Assembly: GCA_008330645.1 (NCBI GenBank)
Contig: VLTN01000042.1
Coordinates: 245,478-309,477, forward strand
Origin: Cafeteria roenbergensis
Taxonomy: Eukaryota > Sar > Bigyra > Bicosoecida > Cafeteriaceae
Direction: 5' to 3'
Length of the DNA: 64,000 nt
Part shown: piece by piece, positions 49,901-59,491 of the stretch
Numbering within the stretch: the stretch's first letter is position 1
How the letters are laid out: each line of letters starts with the position of its first letter
Program-made: the position numbers and the translations under genes
Notes under the pieces: model-generated
Databases searched by the model: none
What the model was told of the DNA's origin: nothing
Seen by the model: the letters and a program-made list of their open reading frames with translations, nothing else

Positions 49901-52900
49901 CCGAAGAGTGGTCGGCAGAGCCGTAGATGTGCAGAGCCCAGAGCGAGCCTTGGCTGAGGAGTGGCTGCTGATTGAGCAGGGGCGGTTGCTGCTGGGGCCC
50001 CGCGGAACGGAATCGAGCGACGCGGAGGCAATTGCTGCGGCAAAGGCTCTGCTTGCGGAAGCCCCACTTCGCACTTCGGAGGCTCTGCAGGGTACTCTTG
50101 GGGTGTCGCTGGGGCGTGGCAGGGCGTCGGACCCGGCAAGATCGGCGCAGCGTTTGGCCGGCACAGGCGTTGCTGATGCGTTGGGCGATGGCAATGCTGC
50201 AGCCGGAGACCGCGCTGTCGACCATGGGACCCATCAGCAGTCCATCACGGCCATCACTTCGGTCGGCACCTTCTGCTTCCGAAGTGTCCGATGCAGAGCC
50301 GTTGCGATCAGATCCAGCTGCCCGCGGCGCGATGCAGACTGCATTCGCGCCAGACACGCATTTGTCCGAGGCCGGGTCACCAGCCCCGGAACAAAGTTTC
50401 CCCGATCGCCTCTCTGAGCGACACCCGTCGACCCGCACGCCGGCACCACGGGGCGCGTCACCGAAGACGGATCCGCTATCAGCGCCGTCGGGCGCGACCA
50501 ACACCCCTGACTCGCAGTCGACTCCGGATCGAACGCAGCCGGCGCCAGCGGCGGCGGCACCACCAGCGCCAGCGGCGGCGGCACCAGCGCCAGTGGTGGC
50601 GGCACCGGCACCGGTCGGCAGCCCCTCAGAGAGCAAATCGGCGGACGACGTCAACGACAGGGGCGGTTTCAGCGCTCCCCATGCCCGGCGCGGCCTACGC
50701 TCAAGTCCGCAGTCGCGGCCACAGGGCCAGCCCCGGCGCCAGCATCTCAACCCTGAAACCGCGCCGGATCCTGTCGCCAGCAGCATCGGTGAGTCACTGA
50801 CCCATCACACGCGGGTCACCCAGCCCCCCGGCGGAGCCATGTCCCCAGACAAGCAGGAGTCATGGCAGCGCCACACGCGCATCTCCCAGCCCCCCGGCGG
50901 AACGAGCTCTGCTTCGGATGCCCTGCTCGGCGAAACCGCCCGCCAGCTGGAGGACGAAGGCAGAGCGGCATCGGAACTGCAACTGCAACTGGTGGCGGAG
51001 CTGGAACGGTCGCGTGACGACGAAGGGACGTCGGCGCGGCACCGCGAGTGGGCGGCAGCCCTTGCATCAGCTCTCGATCACCAGCACATCAGCGGCTTGG
51101 CAGCTACCACCGCGACAGCAGCGCGCCATCAGTTGACCGGCTGGACTTCGGTCAGCTCCGGGTCACGAGCCGGCCAACACGCCGACCCGCGAGCGGAAGC
51201 CTCGCGCGCCAAGCAGCCGCTGGGTCCGCCACATGCGCCAGCAGTTGGCAACTGCAACTCCATCGGCAACTACAACTGCAACTCTATCGACAACTGCAAC
51301 TGCGCCTCGAAGTGCAGCCGTGCGCGCGGGCATGGCGCCAGGCCCCGGGAGGCCGTGTCCCCGCACACTCTGAGAGACGCGGTGTCCCTGGCCGTCGGCG
51401 TCCCGTTCCGCCGCGCGTCGCTGGCGGTGTGTTCCATCGCCGCGGCGGCGCTGCTGCGACGGCACCTGCTCTGGGAGCGCTGGGCAGCGATCCGCGCGCT
51501 GGCGCTGGCGGCAGAGCCGGCGCTCGCAACGGCGCTCTGTCAGGACCTGTTTGACGGACTCCGCCCGGCAAAACGATTCGCCGACGGACTGCAAGTTGCG
51601 CCGCTATCGGTGCCGTCGCGCGATTGGAGGGAAGCGGGGTCGCTGGAGGGCGCGCTGGGCAGAGCCATCGAGCAGTCAGGGCTAGACGGCTCTGCTGAGT
51701 GCAGCGGCTTGGCAGCTGCTGTGACAGGGCCCCTGATGCGACGCGTGATGCTCGTTTCGGCGGAAAATATCGCCGAAATGCCGGAGCCGCATGAAGGGGA
51801 GTCGCTCGTTGTTGAGTGCCCCCGTGGCCCGTCCAGCGCAGCAACGATGCCCCCGGGGTCGACCGCAGCTGGTGGAACTCGCAGCGAAGTGGCAGAGCTG
51901 CCTGCTCCCCGGACCTGGTCGATCGACGCGCTGGACCACGTGCGTCTGGCCGTGACGGTGCCGACGTCGCTAGCAGTGTCAGGGTGCATCAGCGGCGAGT
52001 CACTGGCCAATCACGGCGCATCCTTCCGTGGTCTGCTGAGAGCAAAGCGGGTTCTCTGGGAGCTGAGAGCCGTTGAGAGACGTCGACGGCACGCCAACAA
52101 GGCAGCTGACGCGGCAGATCGGGCCGGAGCCCGCGCCGCGGCGGCCCTCACGGCGGCGGAGCAGGCTGTCTCCGAGCACGAGCGGCTTGCAGAGCAGGCA
52201 GCCGCGGCAGCGGCAGAGCCCTCCTCGGAAGGCCCGCCGTCCTCGTCCTCGGCAGAGTCACGCCACCGCCTACGCGAGGCAGCGGCGGAGGCGAGGCGCC
52301 GCAGCTCCGCCGCAGAGCGGCTCACGCTGCTGGCGGCAGAGGCGGAGGCGGAGGCGGCAGCAGCGGCGCCATACGACATGCCAAAGGGCCTGATATTGGC
52401 GAGATGGCGCGCTGACAGGGCAGTGACCGCCTTGCTCGGCCACGCCCGGTCAGTTGCGGTTGAGGGTGCGTGGCTGCGGTTTCGCGCACGGCTGTTGGAG
52501 CCCGACCCGTCAACGCTGTCCCCGCCCGCGGCGTGCGGCGTGCGGTCGATGGCCGCGGCCCACAGCGCCTTTGCCCGGGAAGCGCGCACGGTGGTGGAGG
52601 GCGGCGCCGCGGCGCGCGCCGTGCTGGCTCTGCTGCAGCTCTGCCTAGACTTCTGCCGCGAGTGCACGGAGGGGCCCCTCGAAGAGGCTGCTGCCGGCAG
52701 AGCCGGCGCCGGCGCCGATCAGTCAAGCAGAGCCGTTCGACGGGCGTGGGTCGGCAGAGCCGCTGACACTGCCCGCGGCATCGACGCCTGCGTGGACGGG
52801 CTCAGAGCGGCGGCGGCGGAGGCGGCCACGAGCGGCGGCATCGGAGCCGTGGGCGCGGGCGGTGCGGCGGTGGCGGCCGTCGAGGCGGCGCGCGACCTGC

Positions 52901-52917
52901 TCGAGCGACTGCAGTGA
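43938..52917 (+). CDS. Gamma-tubulin complex component, GCP6-like, with one frame break
   Basis: GCP4-6 proteins build the gamma-tubulin ring complex that nucleates microtubules. Exon 1, 43938-44063 (MAVAGPSSLVHALAASLGAE, then RKTIFGALLRSA), ends at GTGAGC; exon 2 starts at 44610 after CCGCGCAG (LEPPPRALKAASSSAAL). Exon 2 is a long Ala/Ser-rich region of about 1,860 codons with helical stretches such as SWRQLLLTAVEACELCRVAL. Near 50180-50215 the frame shifts by one base and continues to 52917. The C-terminal part carries the GRIP2-like pattern: AVSLAVGVPFRRASLAV, LLRRHLLWERWAAIRAL, LDHVRLAVTVPTSLAVSG (family: LDYxVPWPL), FRGLLRAKRVLWELRAVERR, ARWRADRAVTALLGHARSVA, VLALLQLCLDFC. At about 2,810 codons it exceeds known GCP6 (about 1,800). 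The family call rests on the C-terminus. Confidence 0.6.
44796..44925 (+). repeat. 15-bp repeat GGCTCTGCCGCTTCC
   Basis: Eight to nine copies encoding Gly-Ser-Ala-Ala-Ser repeats near the N-terminus of the GCP6-like protein. Each copy contains GGCTCTGCC, the reverse complement of the dispersed GGCAGAGCC motif. Confidence 0.92.
48043..48182 (+). repeat. GGC-rich polyglycine tract
   Basis: Two related blocks of GGCGGC and GGTGGAGGTGCTGGGAGC encoding Gly-rich sequence (GGGGGGGGGAGSGGGG type) inside the GCP6-like gene. The two halves share GGTGGAGGTGCTGGGAGCGG, pointing to a local duplication. Confidence 0.9.
49041..49166 (+). repeat. 18-bp repeat encoding DDVAAS/DDVEAS
   Basis: Seven direct copies of GATGACGTGGCAGCATCG with GAAGCATCG and GCAACG variants, giving an acidic hexapeptide repeat in the middle of the GCP6-like protein. 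Confidence 0.93.
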
Positions 52918-53261
52918 GAGCCGGTGCGGAGGCGGGGCGGCCTGGGCTCGCGAGGTGTGATTCCGCCGCCGCCTCATGGTGGCGCGTGCGACTGGACCCC
53001 AGGGGGGTGAGGGGGGCGTGCTAACTTGGGTTAACTGAGTCCGTTTGAATGAGCCCCATTGTTGCGGGCGAACTCTGACGCTGAACACCGAACTGAGAGC
53101 ATGCTGCATTCGCTGGCACCGGCCCCAACAAGCCACCAGCGCAATCGGCTCGGCGACTGCGCACCCAGCCTGCACACACACGCACCCCTCCCATCGCTGC
53201 GGTTTCACTGCTGGGCCACCGCCGCTCCCCTCACCCCCTCCCCCACTGCCCCGCGAGAGGG
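52918..53261. other. Convergent 3' region, GCP6-like / rhomboid-like
   Basis: 344 bp between two stop codons on opposite strands. Less GC-rich around 53020-53110. No gene seen. Confidence 0.4.
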
Positions 53262-55863
53262 TCACTCAGCGCGCGCGCCGCGGGCCGCTGCGTCAGCAAC
53301 GCCCTCTGCCGGCAGATCCGAGTCATGCCGCGTGGCAAGCGGCTCTACCGCCCTCCACCACAAGATGGACGGCGGCTCTGCCGTCCCCGAAGTGACCTCA
53401 ACCGCGGTCACGGTGGAGCTACCCCTGCCCACGGCACTTCCCGCGAAACCGCCGCCGCCGTCGCTGCTGCCGCCTGTTGACTCGTCATCGCTCAGGAAGT
53501 CGCCACCCGGCCCAGAGTCGCTGCCGCCGTCAACGGCTGCCCGCCGCGAAACCGCCCCTGCCCTGGCCCCAGGGCCGCCGCGCGCCGCCCGTGGCGCAGT
53601 GGCACCAGCTCCGGCAGAGCCATGGGCAGAGCCACCGGCAGAGCCGTCGCCGGGCCGGTCCTGGAGGAGGCGGCGCGACTCCTCGTCGGCCGCCCCACGG
53701 CGCCTTCGCCTGCGGCGAAACCGCGCCTGTACCGCTGCGGGGTCTGGGGGCGGCGGGGCAGAGGGCGGCTCTGCCTCAGCCGCCGCCCAGTGGCGGCCCT
53801 CCGCGTCCCACCCGGGCCCCGCCGCGAGGCTGCATGGCCGCCTGGCGCAGGTAGCGGCTCTGCCGCGGCCGGCTCTGTCGCAGCGGCAGCAGATGACGCA
53901 AGCCGCGCTGATGAAGGTCCAGGCCACTCGGAGCGCTCTGCCGCACATTCCCAGACTGACGGTCACCCGCGGGTCAGAACCCGGTCTCGCCTGCATCCCG
54001 TTCATCGCGGCAGAGCCCCCCGCACGCCCGGCCGCCGGCCCCGCCGGAATGGCCGCCGCGCCCCCCGCCGCCGACGCCTGCAGCGCTGCGGCCTCGTCCT
54101 CCTCCTCCTCGGCCCTCGCGGCGAGGTGCGGGCGGTCGGCCTGCCTGTGCATCGACAGCCGCCCGTGCTTGCGCACAACTGCAACTGCAACCAGGGCCGC
54201 CGCCACGGCCACGAGCAGAGCCGGGGCCAGCCACAGCGCGAGGGCCGACGTCGGGACCGACGACGCCTGCGCTGACTGGCGCGTGACGGCCAAGTGACCC
54301 ATGGCTATCCGCTGGGCGGCGTCTCTCGATGCCGCCACGGCGTCGCCCGCCAGCGCGTCGGCTGAGCCGGGTGCGGTCGCGGGGGCGCCCTCCTCCGCGC
54401 GCCCCGCCAGCGTGTGGGCGGGTGGTTGCTGACCAGCTAGCAGTCTGTAGTAGAGCCAGCGGCTGTGGGCCACGGCGTCGACGGCGTCGATGCCGGAGGC
54501 AGCCACGACGGCGCCAGAGGCAGCCGCGGCCGCGCCCACCAGGGCTGCCGGCACCACCGCCACGATTGAGTTGTGCGAGAGGGTTAGGGTTACGCCGGCC
54601 ATCGAGCACGGAAACACTACGAGAAAGGCAGCCGCGCCGGCCCCGGGCAGCAGGCCGGCCGGAGCCGACGCCGACTCGGGCGCGGCGGGTGTGTCGCCAG
54701 GCGGGGCCGGGCCGTCGACCGTGGCGTCTGCGCCGGCGCCGGCGCCGGCGGCCGGACGTTCGTCGAGCGACGCGGAGTTGAGGGGGGGGTCGGCAGAGCC
54801 AGGGAGCAGAGCCACGTCAGCGCTGCCGCTGTGCCCGCCGAGGCCGGCGTCCGGCATGGCGGGGTGTGTCGGGGCGGCGACGTACTGCTTCGCCAGCTGA
54901 GACACGTCGATGAAGGGCGAGCCCGTGGCCAGCGCCAGCATCGGCGAGACGAACCCCGACAGCCCCCAGAAGCCGAGGGCACCCGACCATATGAGCGCGG
55001 GCAGCGTGAGGCCCAGACCCAGCAGCGGGCGCGAGCGCTCCCGCTCCCGGTCGGCGGCGTTGCCGAACCGCGCGGCAAGAGACAGGCTGCGCGCCGCCTG
55101 GCCGTAGGCGGCCGCAGCGGCGCACTGGGCTGCATAGGACACTCCCTGCGGGTCACGGCAGGGGCCACTGGCAGACACAGAGCGTGAGCAGAACAACGGG
55201 GACGCGGTGCACGAGGCGCGCGCAGTTGCCCCGTGCGAAACGGGCTTGCTTGGCAAAGTCCACCGCAGCACCGCGCCGGGCGCACCGGCGGGACAGCGGG
55301 GCGAGGGCCTACGCTAAAGGCTCGTACGCGGGTGCACGAGCGTGCCAGCGCGCACGGGGTGTGTGCACGGGCTCATGCGGGACGGACCCGCCTCCGAGCA
55401 CGCCGAAAAGCAGCTTGCGCCGCAGCGAGGGGCTGCCTCCCCCACCCTCCTCCCAGCAGCACGGGCTGGAGCGCGGGGAGGGGGGAAGGGGGCGGGGGAG
55501 CCAGGGCGGCGGGGGCGCCGCACCGGGATGGCGGCGGGGACGGGAACGACATGCTGGCGTGCGGCCGGATGCCGTGCTCACCAGCAGAACGAGCGTCAGC
55601 AGCAGCATCCGCACCGAGCCTGTGGTCAACTCCACCAGACCCGCGGCCGAGGTCCACCCAAGGACAGATATCACCAGGTGGGCGAGGCTGGAGTGCGCCA
55701 GGGGGGCCGTGAACGCCCGGTACCACTGCCCGCGGCGCTGCACCGCATCGGCGTCGAATGCCAGGTCCTCGGCCTTGTACCGCCAGTTCCAGTTCACAAA
55801 GGCCGCCACAACGGCCAAGGCGCAGCCCGCAACTGACACGGGGGCAGCCGCAGCGAACTGCAT
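53262..55863 (-). CDS. Rhomboid-like multi-pass membrane protein with long tail
   Basis: Exons 55582-55863 and 53262-55145 on the minus strand (donor GTGAGC, acceptor CGCAG, phase 0), 721 residues. Exon 1: a first helix VAGCALAVVAAFVNWNW, then GQWYRAFTAPLAHSSLAHLV, which fits the rhomboid second helix (W.R..T....H...HL), and LLLTLVLL. The junction gives LLGVSYAAQCAAAAAY, in the place of the rhomboid GxSG serine motif, though the last Gly is replaced. Further helices are LLGLGLTLPALIWSGALGFW, a hydrophobic pair around FLVVFPCSMAGVTLTLS and AALVGAAAAASGAVVAAS, ALALWLAPALLVAVAAALVA, and ALRVAWTFISAACVICC. The cytosolic-type tail is Arg/Ser/Gly-rich. Active protease or inactive rhomboid relative (UBAC2/derlin-like) cannot be decided: the Ser is present, the partner His is not clear. 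Confidence 0.55.
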
Positions 55864-56096
55864 GCCAGCCCTGCGGCGCGGGCCGGGTGTCGGGGCCTCG
55901 AGCGCCTGTCGCGGGCAGTTCCCTCGGGAGTGGAGCAGCTACTGCTTGCCGCGCTCTGCCGCAGCGGCCGCGAATATTTGCCTGCCGGCCTCGATCCTCT
56001 CGCCGAGCCCTGCGCTCAAAAAAAAAGCTGCAACCCCTGCGGCGCCTTGCCAGCACGTGCTGGGAGCGGCACGGGCCGGACGTCCGAGGGGCACCA
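55864..56096. promoter_or_regulatory. Divergent promoter region, rhomboid-like / hnRNP-L
   Basis: 233 bp between head-to-head start codons, with a short A-run (AAAAAAAA) near 56020. No TATA box recognised; the role is inferred from gene orientation. Confidence 0.4.
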
Positions 56097-58990
56097 ATGG
56101 CGCAAAATCCGCTTGCAGGAATGGTGAGTATGGGGCCAGCCTGGCCAGGCCCGGCTGGCGCCGCCGCGCTTCGGGGTCGGACTGCTCGCTTGCGCTCACC
56201 CTGCCAGGCGCTTGCGCTCGAGCGGCGCCCGCCCTGGCCAACCGCCGCCCCTTCCTCGGCGAGCGGGAGCCGTCGCGGCCTGCGGGCGCCTCCAGTCTTC
56301 GCCGAGCCCTGCGCTAACGACGCGGCCGTGGGATGCGAGCTTGCGTGGAGCAAAGCCTCTTTGCCTGGGGCTGCCGCAGTCGCGCCCCACGCCCTTGACG
56401 CCGCCCGGCCAGAGCGCAACGACCACGGCTCGCTGCCTCGTTGGCAGTGCGCGCTTGCCCGTCGCTACGCCGGCTCGGGCAACCCCGATTCCGCCCGGCG
56501 CGCTCCGGCTGCCACGACGCCGGCTGGCGGCGGGGCGTCCCTTGCGCTCGCCGCGGCCATACCGTCCCGAAGGGTCGTCCCCTCTCGCGAGCCAGCGCCC
56601 GCCGTATCATTCGCCAGCGCCCCATGCTGCCCGCCAGGCCCCGCAAGGCCTGCGCGAGGCCACGCCGCTGAGCGCGCCCTCCCGAGCTGCGGCCCGTTCG
56701 TCTCGCGCGCGTATTTGGTTCCTCGCAGGGCGGCATGGGGCCTCCCCCGCAGCAGGGCGGCGGCGGCGGAGGCGGCGGCGGCGCTGCCGCGTACAACCCC
56801 GTGTCGGGCGGCTACGGCAGCGGCGCTGCTGGTCCCGGCGGGTCCCATGCCCCGGCCGGTGGCGGTGGTGGCGGCGCCGGCTACGGCCGGGGTCCGCCCC
56901 CTCCCGCGGGCCAGCACGGTGGCGGGTGGGCTGGCGGCGGTGGCGGTGGCGGCTACGGGCAGCCCCCGCCCGCCCACGGCGGCGGCGCTTACGGGGGCCC
57001 CGCCGGGGGACCTGCTGGCGGAGGCCGCTTCGGGGGCCCCAGGGGACCCCCCCCTCCCGGACACCACGGGCACCACGGGCACCACGGGCACCACGGGCAC
57101 CCCGGAGGAGCGGGGGCCGCGGGAGGACCCCCCTCCGGCGGGGCCTCTTCGCGCGGTGTGTCGTCCGACTTGCCCCAGTCCATCCCGCCCACGCCGGTGC
57201 TGCACATTCGCCAGCTGCCCTTCGGAGCCACGCCCCACGACATCGCCGAGTTCATGTCGCAGTTCGGGCCCGTGGACTTCGCGTCCCACCTGCCCAACCG
57301 CGGCCAGGCCCTCGTGGAGTTCCGCGACACCGCCTCGGCCGTGCGCGCCATTGAGACGGGGCAGCAGCGGCCGCTGGTGCTCGGCGACAGGACGCTCTTT
57401 GTCAACTTCTCGCGCTCAAAGCAGATCAACCGGGCCGTGGCGGTGAGCATGGCACCCTCCGGGGACCAGGCGGCGGCCAACGGCCAGGTCGGTGCCGCCT
57501 TTGACGCGTCAGGCGGCACCGCCCCGCTCGCGCCCCGCCCCGACGTCATGGACGACCGGCCGCTCCCGGCCCCCGCCGCCTTCGTCTCCCCAGTGCTCTG
57601 CCTCCACGTCAACAAGGCCACCGCACCCATCGACGTGGACACCGTCCTCCGCGTCTGCGAGGCGGCAGAGCTCCGACCGCTGCGCGTGGTAATCTTCTAC
57701 AAGCACGGCGTGCAGGCCCTCGTCGAGATGGACAGCCCCGCCACGGCGCTCGCCCTCGCGGAGCGGGTGCACAACCAGTTCATCTACGAGGACTGCTGCA
57801 AGATCGTGGCCGCGCCCAGCCGCTCCACCTCAAACCTCAACGTAACGGTGCAGAACGACCTCACGCGGGACCTCACGCGGTCGGACCTGCCGTCGGGCCC
57901 GCCGAGCAACCCCCGCACGCTCAGCCCGGCTCAGATGGCCGATCGCGAGCGGGCCATCGAGGCTGGGGCGCCCCCGCCGCCCATGCCCTGGGAGGCCCCC
58001 GCAGGCGCTGGGGGAGCCGCGGGCCACCCGGGCGGGGCCGCCGGCGCAGGGCGCCCCCTTCCCCCGCACGCGGCCGCAGGACCGCCCGGGGGAGTCGGTG
58101 GGGGCGGGTACAGGGGCCCCATGGGCCCCGAAGCGGGAGGGCCTCCGCGCGGGCCCCCCCCCGCCGCCGGTTTCCACCACATGCACGGCGGGCCCCCCGG
58201 CACCGCTCCGCCCCCGCACCACGCCGCGGGCCCCGCCTACGGAGCGCCCCCCCCGCCCCCGCCCGGCCCCCCGGCCCCGCGGGGCGGCCACTCGGGAGCG
58301 TCCGCCACCTCCGCCTACGTGCCTGGCAGCGGCGGCCGCGGCAGCATCGTGCTCGTGCTGGGGCTGGACCCCGCCCGGGCCACCGCCCGCCGCGTGTTCA
58401 ACGTGGTGTGCTCCTACGGCAACGTCCGGCGCATCCTCTGCCGCCCCCCGGGGGCAGACCCTGCCGACGGCGGCGCGGCGTCGGCGCTGGTGGAGTTCGA
58501 GGACCCCACGCAGGCGGGGGGCGCCGCATCGTTCCTCGACGGCCACGTCTTGTTCGATCGCAAGCTCTCGCTCACCGTGGCAGAGGCGGACCGCATCGAC
58601 GGGGACCCCCTCCCCGGAGAGGAGTCGGACCCGCTCGGCGCGCCACACGTGCGAGACTGGGTCGGCTCGCCGCACAACCGCTTCAGGCGGGTGGAGCAGT
58701 TCCGCAACGTGTTCAAGCCCTCCTCCACGCTCCACGTGTCGAACATCCCGCCCACGTACCAGCAGGACCACCTGGAGGCAGTGATCATCGGCCAAGGTGG
58801 CGCACGGCCGTCGCGTGTGGCGTGGATGGACCCGCCCGGCGGCCGCTTCACCGTGGGCGCGCCCAGGCGAGTGGCGCTGGTGCAGTTCGCCACGGTCAGC
58901 GAGGCGCTCGAGTCGATGATGATGGCGAACAACGTGTTCCAAGACGGGCACACGATCAAGTTTGCGCCCACGAACAAGACGCCGCGCTGA
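56097..58990 (+). CDS. hnRNP-L/PTB family RNA-binding protein, four RRMs
   Basis: Nuclear regulator of splicing, by family. Exon 1 is 56097-56123 (MAQNPLAGM, donor GTGAGT) and exon 2 is 56729-58990 (acceptor CTCGCAG), phase 0, 762 residues. The first 150 residues are Gly/Pro-rich with HHG repeats. RRM1 at about 166-240 (VLHIRQLPFGATPHDIAEFM, RGQALVEFRD); RRM2 at about 297-375 (VLCLHVNKATAPIDVDTVLR, HGVQALVEMD); it is followed by the PTB-like linker NLNVTVQNDLTRDLTRSDLP (PTB: [20 protein letters not shown]), the best family marker; RRM3 at about 548-625 (IVLVLGLDPARATARRVFNV); RRM4 at about 676-755 (TLHVSNIPPTYQQDHLEAVI). Loops between RRM2 and RRM3 are Gly/Pro/His-rich. Order and linker fit hnRNP-L/PTB better than other RRM proteins. 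Confidence 0.87.
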
Positions 58991-59491
58991 GGCGGGGAGC
59001 AAGGGCTGGCGCCGGCCGCCAGGGCGCGGCACGCCTCCGCGACCTTGGGGGAGACTGCGGCGAATGCGGGACCGCCCCTGGCGCGTCCGCGCTGGCCAGC
59101 TGACCAACGGTTGGGTTCGATGCCCACTCTGGTGCGAGGGAAAGCTGGCGCTTGCGCGCGAAAGACGTGCATTGACTTTGTGAGTGTTGGGCACGCGGAG
59201 GCCCAGAGTGGTGTGCGTGGGCCCTTTGTGGCCACGACGGCGCCTGGCGATGCGCAATGAACACCAAGCCGCTCGCGTGCTCCCGCCAGCTGCGTCAAAA
59301 AAACTCCCGGAACTCGGCCCGGCGATCCGAGGCCGGTCAGCGGCCGTTCGCAGGCAGAGCGTCAGGAAACACGAGTCAACATCGGTTCCACTCCGGGGCA
59401 CGCCTTTGCAGCGCCGCCTGTGCACCTCGAAGCGACGCGCTCGGTGGTGGGCAGGCACAGCGTTGAACACGGGGCCGCGGGGACGCCGACC
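58991..59491. other. Intergenic region, hnRNP-L to UBL protein
   Basis: About 500 bp. It contains a T-arm-like stretch near 59110 but no complete tRNA fold. Nothing else recognised. Confidence 0.4.

Noticed and set aside
55184-56317. Plus-strand frame of 377 residues over the rhomboid-like gene's 5' part
   Set aside because: Antisense to an exon with conserved helices and proper splice sites; composition is typical of a shadow frame.
59110-59145. tRNA T-arm-like stretch (TGGGTTCGATGCCCA)
   Set aside because: No matching acceptor stem, D-arm or anticodon arm at the right distance.
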